Source of the DNA: Orientallactaga sibirica | Taxonomy: Eukaryota; Chordata; Mammalia; Rodentia; Dipodidae | Direction: 5' to 3' | DNA length: 64,000 bases | NCBI GenBank assembly: GCA_036365145.1 | Contig: JAEOAD010000012.1 | Location: 42,476,501 to 42,540,500, forward strand | In this document: positions 45,400 through 56,724 of the stretch, one piece after another | Numbering within the stretch: position 1 is the first letter of the stretch | Layout of the letters: each line of letters opens with the position of its first letter | Made by a program: the position numbers and the translations under genes | The notes under the pieces: model-generated | Told to the model about the DNA's origin: nothing | The model's input: the letters and a program-made list of their open reading frames with translations, nothing else | The model's database searches: none

Positions 45400-46660
45400 C
45401 TTTTAACCCTTTGCCCTTGCTCTAGTTACCCTGAGGGCCCACCTCAGTGGAGTTATGTATCCACTGTGGGGTCATGAAGGCCTCAGTTATCCCTGTTGAA
45501 TGGTGGGAGGTGTGCATCAGGGTATTTCTTCTCACTCTGTGACTTACAATCTTTCCACACACCCCTCTTCTACAGTATTCCCTGAACCATGGTAGTCCTG
45601 ATGGCAGTCTGATTTAGTGTTAAGTTTTCTGTAGATTCTGGATTTCTACTTTGATAGGTTTTGATTGCTCACCAATTGTCACCAATGCCCTGGAAGTAGT
45701 TATCTGGCTAGCAGTAAGAGTAGTATTTATGTTGCTGCTTCCTCTGCAATTTCTCCTGGGTCTTGGCAGATGTGATAGAGGTGGAACCTCTCATGGTGGG
45801 CAGTAGGCTATGTTCTTGTCTTATCAATGGTTCTCCTGCATTTTCTCTGCCTTCTGTAAAGTTAAGCAGATTCTTCAACTAAGAGTGAGAGCAGCTTGTG
45901 TTAAAGCAACAGGCAAATTTATTTGCGAGATTGTTTTTGGTGTGCAAGCCCTCTCTCTCTCTCTCTCTCTTTTAAATCTAGATTATAGTGGGAGCTTCTT
46001 TCCAAAATATGAGTTTCCCGACTATAGGATTCTGACTTGGTTTCTAGTGCCAGATATGAGTTCTCAACCACTGAGCATGCCTCATGTACAATCAATTGGC
46101 TACCCATAAAGGCTATGTGTCACTGTTGCACACGTGTGTACTCTTTTTTTTTTTTTTTTTTTTTTTTTTGGTTTTTCTTGCTCCAGCCCAGGCTGACCTG
46201 GAAATCACTATGTAGTCTCAGGGTGGCCTCAGACTCATGGTGATCCTCCTATCCCCTCCAGAGTGCTGGGATTAAAGGCATGCACCGCCTCACTGGGCTC
46301 CAAACATGTGTACTTCTTGTCTGGTTGGTTGATTTCTTATTCTGCAGAATCCCTTGTTTATTCATGTTGTTGATTTCCTCTTCTTTCTAGCAGCTATTAG
46401 GTCTAGCCAGGAGGGAGGTAGTATCCCTTTAAGGTCAAGCATGGTATTCCAATGTTCTGTGACCTCGGCCTGTGGTGTCTTTAGTAATAGGGTCTTACCT
46501 TTTAGCTACGGCAGATGATGAAGTATTTTTGCAATGGCCTACATTGTCACTATGGGGGTGGGGGGGCAAATTCTGGGCCTGGGATTTACTGGCTAAAGTC
46601 AATGGTTTTAAGTTTAAGCTTTGTCCACCTTTTGTCTGGACTATATCTTCTCCAAATAAA
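45400..46660 (-). mobile_element. L1 3'-UTR-like block
   Basis: A non-coding block sharing phrases with the bona fide minus-strand L1 3' UTR at 56725-57840: 'gtctttagtaatagggtcttacc' against 'gtcttcagcaatagggtcttacc', and 'ttgcaatggcctacattg' against 'ttggcaatggcttgtaatg'. It also resembles 41130-42340. A B1 interrupts it. Confidence 0.65.
46143..46299 (-). mobile_element. B1-type SINE nested in L1 block
   Basis: T26 tail, then reverse B1. The flanks acacgtgtgtact and aacatgtgtactt are a diverged target duplication. Confidence 0.92.
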
Positions 46661-46675
46661 TGATTTGTACTTACC

Positions 46676-46885
46676 AGGCAGGAGAGATGGCTCAGTGGTT
46701 AAAAGCCATTCCTTGCAAAGCCTGATACCCCAGGTTCAATTTTGCAGTACCAACATAAATCCAGATGCACAAAGTTGTGCATGCATTTGGAGTTCATTGT
46801 CAGTGTCAAGAGGCCCTGGAACATCCATTCGTTTTCATTCATTCATTCTTTCTCTCCTTACAAATAAATAATAAATAAAATATTT
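46676..46885 (+). mobile_element. tRNA-derived SINE
   Basis: 'aggcaggagagatggctcagtgg', 'atccagatgcacaaagttgtgcatgcatttgg', CATT/CT stretch and (AAAT)n tail. Confidence 0.93.
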
Positions 46886-47308
46886 TTTTAAATTTGCATT
46901 TCTTAGTTACACTTTATCTATGAGTTAAGGTCTCAAGGCATATTATTAATTTTACCTAATCAAGTTGATAGCATGAAATGATCTTTCAGATTATTTAATA
47001 ATTGACTGAAGTCATTAAACACATTGAACTATGTATAGACATATATGTATGTTTTTATGTAAGCGTGTCTGATTTCTGAAAGCATATACATTTGGATACA
47101 TCTCTATAATGTACCTTTGCTTTTTGTACTCTTTACCATTTCATTTAGATTATTAGTCAGATTACAAAAACACTTAACCTAAAGACAGTTTTCTTCTAAA
47201 AGATGTACTGCTCACATCAACATTTTTCTTAACTTTTTAAAATTTATTTTTCATCTTGTACTACATTATTTTTGGTTCATTAATGTGATATCCTAGAATT
47301 ACATATTC
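46886..47308. other. Intron, nothing recognised
   Basis: AT-rich unique sequence. Confidence 0.5.
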
Positions 47309-47321
47309 ATCACAAGTCTTT

Positions 47322-47575
47322 TTTTTTAAATTTTTTTGTTTATTATTTATTTATTTATTTATTTATTTGAGAGTAACAGACAGAGAAAGAGGCAGATAGA
47401 CAGAGAGAGAATGGGTGCATCAGGGCCTCTAGCCAGTGCAAATGAACTCCAGAACTCCAGATACATGCTCTACCTTGTGCTTTTGGCTTATGTGGGTCCT
47501 GGGGAATTGAGCCTTGAACCGGGGTCCTTTGGCTTCACAGGCCAATGCTTAAGTGCTAAGCTATCTCTCCAGGCC
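47322..47575 (-). mobile_element. tRNA-derived SINE (first of a stacked pair)
   Basis: T/TTTA tail, GA tract, 'gggtgcatcagggcctctagccagtgcaaatgaactcc' with a short duplicated 'agaactccag', and the reversed head ending 'ctatctctccaggcc'. atcacaagt lies on both sides. Confidence 0.93.
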
Positions 47576-47585
47576 CCATCACAAG

Positions 47586-47844
47586 TTTTTTTTTTTTTTT
47601 TTTTTTTTTTTTTGAGAGACTGTCAGAGAGGGAGGGAGAGAGAGAGAAAGAGAGAGAATGGGCACACAAGCAGCCTCTCAGCCACTGTGAACTAACACCA
47701 GATGTGTGCGCCCCCTTGTGGGCAAGTGTGGCATTGCACCCTTCTGTCAGTTTACATCTGGCTAAATGTGGGACCTGGAGAATTGACTGGCATTCTTAGG
47801 CTTAGGAGGTAGGCACGTTAACCACTAAGCGATTTCTCTAGCCC
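47586..47844 (-). mobile_element. Long-form tRNA-derived SINE (second of the pair)
   Basis: T27 tail, GA tract, 'ggcacacaagcagcctctcagccactg', 'gcgcccccttgtgggcaagtgtggcattgcacccttctgtc', 'ttacatctggctaaatgtggg' and the reversed head. catcacaagttttt flanks it on both sides. Confidence 0.94.
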
Positions 47845-47859
47845 CCATCACAAGTTTTT

Positions 47860-49079
47860 ATGGCCACAAATTTATCCTAAATTCAGAATTTATTTTTCTT
47901 CACAACTCATATTTTTATTATTGATGATAATACTAAGCTATGTTTTAATGCTAGTTATAGACAGGTACCTAGAAAACAATAAGGTTCACTTTTGCGAGTA
48001 TTGTTTTCTAATTTGCATTAAATAATACTTTAGTACCCAGTAGGTGAGAGACTTTCCTCCTGAAGCTTTTGTCAGTCTTTCCTCTAAAAGTTTAATCCAG
48101 TACAAAATTATAGAAGTAAACTTTGAAACTTCTCTTTTTGTTATATACTAAGCAAACAGCACTGGGTCTGATGCATTTTCAAAATAAATTTCTTACTAAT
48201 TTAGTAAGAAAAAAATTATCCCATAGTTATTTCAGTTAGTAAATTTTTAATCAAGAAAGAGGTTAAACTTTTATATATTCTCCTTTTGCATTTCACACTT
48301 CATGTAATGATTACAATACTATAAATACATTAATATATAATACATTATATACCATAAAACGTCCCCTTGGAAATCTAATATCAAATTTTTGCTAAAACCC
48401 ACATTATAATGTAGAGGCTTAAGAGGCAGGTTGCAATGACATGTCTTATGTGCCATAGTTGGTACTTGGTTGATAAAAATACACTGGCATTCCAAATTCT
48501 GTTTCAGTCCACTGCTATGTTTCTGTCTATGAAAGAAAGAGATAAAATCCAGCTTGACACAGAGAAACAGTGAAATCCACTTGTGATATTACATCTGACT
48601 TCCTTCAGCCACCGGTCTGCTATATTTACCTTCTTTCTCCACAAGTTCCCTGCCTGAGCTTATTCTTCTGATCTCAGTTTTTCCTGCTTGAGAACTGTAA
48701 CACATTTCAGTATTCAAATTATTTCTTAGTGCTTTGTGATAATAAACTGATTTTCTTGTTGGATCAACTTTGCTTAATGTTATGTAAGCATCCCATGTTA
48801 CTCAGTCATCAGACTTATTCCACTCTTACTGACTAGTACTTATTCTATGCTGGACACCGTGGTAAGTACCACATATTCGGGGCATGCTGTGTCCATGAGA
48901 TGTGGTGGTGATTCTTGTGAATAGTATGAGAAATAAGGGAGAAACAAAATAAATAGGAAAAATTACAAATGGACACAAATAAATATATTTCCTTAATGTA
49001 ATGTTAAGAAAAATGCTAAGAAGGAAGAATAGAATGTTGTAAAATAGCATAATCATATTAATTTTTAAGAAGGCATATA
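47860..49079. other. Intron, nothing recognised
   Basis: Mostly unique AT-rich sequence. A short MIR-like word lies near 48836-48870. Confidence 0.45.
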
Positions 49080-50250
49080 AACCAAGATCTGATGGGCATG
49101 ATTCCAGGGAGAAGGAAGGGCATTATGAAAGGGTGACACAAGAAACTGACCAGGTCCAAGGATAAGAGTGAAACTGGTGTGATAAGCAGTTGTTAAGAAC
49201 AAGAGATAAGGGAGGAGAGTTGAGCAACAGCCAATTGTGCAATGGCAAGAAGTTCGGGTTATATTTTGAGTGCCACATGCTACATTAAGTGGTTTTGAAG
49301 TATATGTGGCATATCTCTGTTTAATTCAAAAAGTTACCTAATAGGAATAATGCACTGGGATTAAAGCAGAAAGCATATCAAGAGAGAAATTAGGTTAAGC
49401 AGAGTAATCAGATTATTTTCACACTCAGAGGAGAGATTATGGAAGTTTACATAATACACATACAGAAATCTAAGTGGATGCCTCTTTTTTTTTCAGTGCT
49501 AGGTATAGATTATAGTGAGAGGTGAAGAGAAAAAACAATAAAGGAAGGTTCTGAAGAAAATGAGTTGAGGATCTGGGGCCAAGTCCTAAATGTGCCTAAT
49601 AACCACAGTGGACAGAGAAGAGTGGACTATGAAGGTGACTGAGATTTTCAGAGCTGGGGAGGCAGGCAGACTATCCAGGGCATTAGTTGTCACTGATATC
49701 AAGAGAAAAGATTATTTCAAGAAGAAGAAAGTGGGCAAGAAGTTAAATGTAACTGTGAGGCTGAAGTAGGATACAGACAGAGAAGTCTTGCACTTGGCAG
49801 CCCTCCTGCTTATTGGTGTCAGTCAATGGGTCAGTGGAAAGAGTAGAGGAGAATGTGGAAGAGGAGCCAGGTTTCAGGAACATTCTTGTCTTGTTGATAC
49901 AGATTACAGACCACTGTATTTATTTGCACAGGAAGATTCGGGAGAGATGTGTTTGAAACGTGGAAGGACTTATTTTGAAAAGGAGACATTGTTCCAGCTC
50001 ATTTGAAGGCCTGGTGATGTGCAATCAGGGACATTCTTTCTGATGACTTCCATGATCACTGCAGTGGTTTTGGCAGGGTCAGTAGCTGAATGCAAGAGGG
50101 CTGATAGAAGAAGGTGGAGAGGTTTGCAGATAGAGTCTTGAAGGACTGCCTGATGGTTTGGTGTTAAGTGCCAGTTTAAGTTTGGTGCTGGTTAATGTGT
50201 AATAAAACTGCGTGACTGCTTTGGGTGGTTTTCTGTTGTTATACTCAGCT
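49080..50250. other. Purine-rich intron block, probable ancient repeat
   Basis: A 1.2-kb stretch rich in G and A on this strand ('gggagaaggaagggc', 'gggaggagagttgagcaac', 'gtggaagaggagccagg'). It reads like an old, long interspersed element of placental mammals, but I cannot name it and see no coding potential. Confidence 0.3.
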
Positions 50251-50781
50251 ACTATATGAGGGTTTGGAGAAGACAGTTACATAGATTCATCTAGGATTGG
50301 ATGTTTTAAGCCCAAATAGTTCAGTTGAAGTTGAGGGGCAAAAAGATGAGGAAGCTACTTGCTAAGAATTGCTTAAGATGAGCTTGAAAAGTAAAGATAG
50401 GGGCCCCTTGTCAGATAATAATTTTTAAAATGCCATATTAGAATGTTATTTTGATTTTAACATTGTATAAGAGAAATTCCCTATGGTTCTGAGCATATGG
50501 GAAAATTTTGTCCATTTTAATGAATAGCCCATATGTCATGAGCATTGATAGGAGAATGTCAATGTTCCAGGGAACTTATTTTGTCAGGAACATACCCTGA
50601 GACCCCACCCACACTGACATATAGTCTGACCAGTCTCTTGCCATGCACTGAGGGAAAGGTAGAGAAAAGAGGTGGGGCATGTTTCTTGAGTCTGATAATT
50701 TTTCTTTTCTAAGCCTTTCTGCTCACTTGAAGTTTAGTGTGTTTATTTATTGCTTTTGTACCAACTTGGGTGGGTCTGATT

Positions 50782-50928
50782 TGGGGGGGGGTTCGAGGAA
50801 GGGTCTTGCTTCTTCCTTTAGCCAAGGCTGATATAGAATTCACTGTGTCATCTCAGGGTGGCCTGGAACTCACAGTGATCCTCCTACCTCTGCCTCCTAA
50901 GTGCTTAAAGGTGTGCCTTTGAGCTGGG
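50782..50928 (-). mobile_element. B1-type SINE
   Basis: Reverse B1 with a G9 run in the tail position and a small deletion in 'aagtgc(tggga)ttaaaggtgtgcc'. Confidence 0.88.
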
Positions 50929-52481
50929 AAGATTGATTCACTCACATTCCGGGCGTCACCCATCAGTGGACTTGTAACTTCACTAAAGCTATGTGGTCCA
51001 TGACATGGTAGACCCCAAAGCCTGAGAAACTATCCAGACCCTGTCCTTTCCCATAGATAAAGAACTCTTTCCCCACCCCCATCTCCTGTTTCTGTCCTCC
51101 TTTGTCCTCATCTCACTTTTCCCTCTTCCCTCCCCTAGTCTCCTTTTGCTTACTTTCTTCTCATTGTGTCCTCCAAGTCTCCATCTCCATCAGGGTAGGG
51201 CATATAACTCCCTTATTTGCTTTCTAGAAAATCTTGAATTCTCTTGAAGGGAAGGTTGGAGACAAATATGCTGACTCGAGACTGTTTTTCCCCTAGCTGA
51301 TGTTATTTAAATCAACAAATGTTCTTTGTGTGGCAGGCATCTAAGTTTTCTTTATTCTTTTTTTCTCCTGTCTCTCCCTGCCTAAGTCCCTCCCTCTCCC
51401 CCCCTTTCATTTTCATTTCTTTCCTTGCTTTTTTGGTATGCCTTTTTTGTGCACACTCCTATCAGGAAGTTGATTATTTACATTCTTCCGCTTAGTGTTA
51501 GAGAAAACACCTACTTTCTCCCAAAGTCACATGGCTTGTATGGATCAGACAAGATCCTTATTTCACTTTTATGATCATATTCACTTTTTTTTCTCAACCA
51601 CATTACATTTTCTTTTTAAATGGTTTCCAGCTGTAGAGCTGGATGAGAAAGGAGGCGGGAGAGGACAAGCACATCATGTCTGTGCCTGTAAGCACTGGGC
51701 ATCTGGATTTACAAGAAGCAGCACTTTTTTTCTTTTTTTTTTTACAAGTCAGGACATAATTTATCTATTTTGTGAGGTTGTATGGTCAAAGCTCTTTATC
51801 AGGGCATTCAGAAAAAAAGCAATTCACAAACTTCAGTTTTTCCAATAGATTCATTTTATGTCTCCATCACATTTCAGGCTAGCAATACAAGTGAGAGGTG
51901 GGATATATTGGTTCCTGGACACCCTTATAGACTGTTAGTTATAGTTGCAGTATTTTCCCCAAAGTCATGGATAGAGTCCAGTCAGGTTGCTCCACAGTGC
52001 ATGACAGTACTGTGGAGGTAGTATAACTCTGATAAGGTATCCGTGAGTGAGCACTGAAGGTGTGATCAGTAATTGTTGCATAAGAAATACTTGAAACAAA
52101 AGGGGTGAGGATATGTGATTATGTATCATTCACAACAAGCCAAAAACCCCTTTCCATGCTGACAGGTTGTTTTGATTTAAAATATTTTTGACTTTTTTCC
52201 CTGCTATTTTTAGCAACCTCTGAGGAAAAACTTTTATTGATTTTTACAAAATTTACATTCATCAAGTGGGCAATGCATATTTTAAATATATAAAATGCCA
52301 TTTTTGTTCGTAGAGAAACATCTGAATATGTGTCTAAACAAACCAATTCTAAAGGTGAAGTTAGAGTAAACATACATTTAAACAACCAAAATAAGGATGG
52401 CATGCACACAGTTATATATTCATCTTTTGTTCTTACATCTTTGCATGTAGATTTAATTTCTAAATGCCTCCTCTTTATTTT
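50929..52481. other. Intron; pyrimidine-rich 51050-51430
   Basis: A C/T-rich region of about 380 bp ('ccctcttccctcccctagtctcc', 'tctccctgcctaagtccctcc') lies in otherwise unique sequence. It may be the minus-strand tail of an old L1. No gene seen. Confidence 0.4.
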
Positions 52482-52486
52482 GTTCC

Positions 52487-52873
52487 TGTGGTAGTTTGAA
52501 TATATGGCCCCCAATATATTCAATGTTTTATTACTTTATAGTTTGCATCTGCAATCACCTTCCTAGAGGCAATGTCACTGCGGGCTGGTCTTAAGGTGTT
52601 AATGTTGGTTTGAGATTCCATTGTAAAGATATGCAAAGTGTGCTCAGTAGAAGTTCCTGAAGTGTGCTGTGTGACTTTTGGCTGTAGTTTTGCTCTGTGT
52701 GCTGTGTGGCTGGGGGCTTTGCTCTCTCTGCTTGGCCCTGTGAGAGCAGGTCGCTTCTTCTGCCATTATGGAACTTCCCCTGGACCTGCAAGCTTCAATA
52801 AATAATATCCCTTCCTCCATAACTGTGCCTGGTCTGGAAGTTCATCTCAGCGAACCTGAAGCTCTCTGCTACA
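52487..52873 (+). mobile_element. Solo LTR, same family as 37498-39499
   Basis: A 387-bp plus-strand LTR from tgtggtagtttgaatatatgg to 'gctctctgctaca', with the same AATAAA context. The 5-bp duplication gttcc is present at 52482-52486 and 52874-52878. It shows several substitutions and small indels against the young element. Confidence 0.95.
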
Positions 52874-52878
52874 GTTCC

Positions 52879-53468
52879 TTACTTTCTTTCCATTAAAAAA
52901 TTAAATAATGCATGACTCTGGAAACTTCTGCACCTGGAAAACATGTAGCAATGGTTCTGGATCTTCTTGTATTGGCTTTTTTTTTTTTTTTTCTTCTTGG
53001 AAACAAAGATGAACTATTTCAATAATGACTTCTACCTTTCTATCTGATTTATCTGTTAAAATTAAACTACATATGTCTATATTCTTGCCTTTACTTTCAC
53101 ATGAGACTTTCTCAACTATTTGGTAGTTTTTAGTGCTTAATCTCATAATTGCATACTCTTCAGCAGGTATTGTCCAACATACATATCTTGGTCTATAATG
53201 TAAATTTATTTGTTTTAATTAGTTATCTATGACTGTTGTTTGTCTGTTTGTTCTATTTTTCAAGGTGAAGAAATTGAAAATATGGTATGAAGTACATGAG
53301 ACAGGATCAAATGAGTTTAACCAACTCTGTGTGACACTGCTGTCATCTGGCAGTTTTAATCTGTGCTGTGCTTTGTGAATTCTTTTAAGATCACTATACT
53401 ATAATATGGTGTATGGTTCCTAGTTTAAAAGCCTCTCCTCTGGAAGCTTTTTTAGAATAGCTTTCCAT

Positions 53469-53507
<39 letters not shown>

Positions 53508-54019
53508 GTCACTCTCTGTACACTTCTATTATCTGTGGAAATTTAAACATTCCATTCCATTCATTTCATTCATTTTTATAGTCTTCTTATCTGTTACTAC
53601 TTTTTTAAGCATGCACTTAATTCTCCCATACCAATGGTCCATAACACAATGAAAACCTAAAACATTTACTAAATAAATATTGTGCTAATGTAAACTGTAA
53701 GTAATAGTTTCTTTATCTCATTTCTGAGATGGTTTTAATCTGTTTTGTTCATAATGCCCATTGGTGTCAGGATTTTGAGTTGCAAAAAACTGAAACAAAC
53801 TTTGAATGAATCAAGTAGAAGAAGAAGCTTATTTTCAGGACATACTCTGTCTACTCTGCCCCCTAGCACCATTGAAAAGGTATAGAATTAAGCTTACAGA
53901 GCACTTAGCATGGGACTCAGAAATCAAGATAGGAAGGACTGGTTCAGTTACTGTCATTAATGTGGTAGACACAGGATGTGCAGTGTCACCATTTCAGGAT
54001 ATGATCTTTCAACTCTCCT
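52879..54019. other. Intron with T34 run
   Basis: Unique AT-rich sequence with poly(T) at 53471-53504. No SINE body could be found attached to the T run. Confidence 0.45.
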
Positions 54020-54147
54020 GTTTGCTTTCCTTTATTTTCTCTTCTTTTCTTTCTCTTTTCCTTTTTTCCTTTCTTCCTTTCTTCCTTCCTTCTTTCCTCT
54101 TTCTTTCTTTCTTCTTTCTTTCTCTCTCTCTTTCTCTTTCTCACTTC

Positions 54148-54186
<39 letters not shown>
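54020..54186. repeat. CT/CTTT-rich simple repeat
   Basis: Almost pure pyrimidine: irregular TTTC/TTCC units changing to about 14 CT units at the right end. Confidence 0.93.
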
Positions 54187-54187
<1 letters not shown>

Positions 54188-55425
54188 TGCAATACTCCTT
54201 TAGGATTCAGTTGTAGCATGAAGCTCCAAAGTGTGTGAGGCCAGGGTATATACACCCATGCTTTCGCTGCCAGGGGAAATGGAGAGGAAATATTTAGTAT
54301 GTTGTCCTTTCCATTTCATTAGTGGGAAGAAGAGTTCTTGCCTTCCTCCCACATTCCGTAGTGAGTTATTGCCCTTTATAAAAATAGTGTTTAAATGCTG
54401 GAAAGTGAAAAAATGATAAATGCTCACTACAAATCTTTGGTGGTATAATTATTCTTGATAGAAAGCAACAATATTTCAAACCCTTGCTTTAGCCTTCTTG
54501 TCACATCGGCAGAAAAATCAATGCTTGAATTTACGTGGCATTTTCCAGACTTGTCTTAGAAGTAGAGGACATTCTACTTCTTGGTGCCATTGAGACCCAT
54601 GCTGTGACCCCATATTATCAGGGAAACACAGTAGGTGTCCTACTCAAGGATAACCTACTCTTCTTTTTATTAGCTGAACTCTGATTTTTTTCAGTATCAC
54701 CCCCTTTGGAAGTCTTATGTCCTTGAGGACCATGCCTTTTCTGTGTAAGGCCCTGAATAATTCTACCTTAAGATGCAGTAATGAGTTTTTTCTTGAAACA
54801 CACAATGCAGTTTTGAAGACTGCAAAATGAAGGCAATTGGTTTTTGGGGGGTATGAGAGGAGGGCTTCATGAGTTTAGAAAGAGAGATTCTCGAAGGGAT
54901 GCTGTCCTCTTCCTCAGTACAAGTTATGTCTGTACTTGTCTGGGATTGCTGCTGCCTTTTAGCCACACACTTTTTGTGAACTAAAATGCACATAATAATG
55001 TTTCCAGAAGGGAATGGCATCATCTCTGACTTGCCTATTCATAGTAGGTAAAAATAAATGTTGCTTTTTCTAAAGTTATTCTTTTTTGGATATATTTGTT
55101 GCTTATAGCTAAATACAGATAAACCAGTCCATGCAGTTTTATTAAATCATCCACCATATCCAAATGAATAAGCCACTGAAGTGCTCAATTCTCTGTCCAA
55201 GCATGTTGAATTATTTTCATGTAAATCCTCAAAGATAATAATGCTTTACTTCCTAAGATCACTTCTCTTTGCTTTTCTCTATGTCATTTTTATAAGTCCC
55301 ATTGCCTTTTATGCATGAAATGTTGTGAACCACATTACCAGTTAGCAAAGAAAGTGAAAATGATCTCATGGGCAATAGTTTACATTCTTCTCATGACATC
55401 AAATGCAGTTGCAGTTATCAATACA

Positions 55426-55426
<1 letters not shown>
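54187..55426. other. Intron, nothing recognised
   Basis: About 1.2 kb of unique sequence. No repeat or gene recognised. Confidence 0.45.

Positions 55427-55456
<30 letters not shown>
55427..55456. repeat. (AC)n microsatellite
   Basis: About 15 perfect AC units, not attached to a recognisable transposon. Confidence 0.95.
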
Positions 55457-55458
<2 letters not shown>

Positions 55459-55784
55459 CAAATATTCACTGAAATGGTGAATTAGGTTCTGTTTTAGTAT
55501 TTAAAGAAGTTATTTTGTGGGAACATAATGAATGTAAAAAATCTTTACCTAGTACAATGTTAGTTATTAACAGAAAGGAACATTGCAGAAGGAATAATAA
55601 ATCATATGCATATATTGATCACCTACTGTATAATAAGGTTGGCCGATATGCTGGTTAAATAATGGCAAGCATATTAACAGGTTCCTCTCTCTCTTAGGGT
55701 TTATAGATATCGTGAGCTTAGTAAGCTTAATAATTAAGAAAGTGTGAAAATGCTCATATAATACTATGTACAGAGATTCAAGGC

Positions 55785-56176
55785 CATATTCACACCCTAA
55801 ATCTATGTACATAACTGCCCTCCCAAATCCAACAATCAAGGTGTAACCCACACACAATAAGAGACACATTTAAAACTGAATATAACTCTTTAAATATCAG
55901 TTCCTTTTGGAAGCTCCTCTCCAGTATTCACCTTTCCATCCACCTTTTCCCACATTGGAATAATGATCTATGATAGAAGTATTCCTCCATGATTGTTCTC
56001 TTCTCTTCACCACTTTTGCACCCTCTCACGTAGATTTTCCTTGGAAGGCTACAAGTACCAATGCTCCTGTTCCATCCTTTTCAAATCCACTCTCTGTCAT
56101 GAAGCCTGGATACTTCTCATCAAATGCACAGATACTATGCTCAGAATAGAATCCAAACATCTTCAAGTAATTTAAG
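55785..56176 (+). repeat. Left arm of inverted duplication
   Basis: 392 bp that reappears in reverse complement at 59345-59752. By eye about nine bases in ten agree, with small indels. The part around 56047-56129 is identical for roughly 80 bp. It is not L1 sequence and does not resemble a SINE or LTR in this window. Confidence 0.93.
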
Positions 56177-56188
56177 ATGCACCTCATG

Positions 56189-56339
56189 AGCCAGGCATGG
56201 TGGCTCATGCCTTTAGTCCCAGCACTCGGGAGGCAGAGGTAGGAGGATTGCCATGAGTTGGAGGCCTTCCTGACACTACAGAGTAAATTCCAGGTCAGCC
56301 TGAGCTAGAGTAAGACCCTAACTTGAAAAGGAAAAAAAA
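56189..56339 (+). mobile_element. B1-type SINE with TSD
   Basis: Plus-strand B1 ('gagccaggcatggtggctcatgcc' to poly(A)). Flanks atgcacctcatga and atgtacctcatga form a 13-bp duplication with one mismatch. Confidence 0.95.
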
Positions 56340-56418
56340 TGTACCTCATGAATCCTACTGCTAACTTCTTGTTCTCTACCACTGTCAGATTGCTGGAAAC
56401 ACCTAATAATTGTTTTCT

Positions 56419-56493
56419 AGCTGTGCGTGGTGACACATGCCTTTAATCATAGCATTCAAGAGGCTGAAGTAGGAGGATCTCTGGGAGTTCTCT
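56419..56493 (+). mobile_element. B1 fragment
   Basis: 'tagctgtgcgtggtgacacatgcctttaatcatagcattcaagaggctgaagtaggaggatc', the first half of a B1 only. Confidence 0.85.
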
Positions 56494-56639
56494 GCACATA
56501 CTTTACTATTTTGCCTGCTACAGTTTTATCTCTAGGATTCAAGTTGGATGCATTTTCTCTAGAAATGTTTCCTGACCTATCCAATCCCATTTGTCATTCC
56601 ATGTAAAGTATCTACATTAGATCTGTGCATAGTACTATA

Positions 56640-56715
56640 TGAGCATTTTCATACTTTGCTTTATGAAGTAGATAGTGTCATCATCATTTAATATTTCTGA
56701 GTGATGGATTAAAGG
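56640..56715 (-). mobile_element. MIR-like fragment
   Basis: 'ctttatgaagtagatagtgtcatcatcattta' matches the 'ccctatgaggtaggtactattatcat' core of reversed MIR. It abuts the 3' end of the L1. Confidence 0.5.
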
Positions 56716-56724
56716 TATTCATTT

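Noticed and set aside
53806..54255. Frames of up to 136 codons on both strands
   Set aside because: Their length comes from the CT/GA simple repeat at 54020-54186.
56026..56208. Peptide FDEKYPGFMTESGFEKDGTG present at two places as a possible gene family
   Set aside because: The two occurrences are the arms of one inverted duplication. Open frames exist on both strands of each arm, so sharing the peptide is not evidence of coding.
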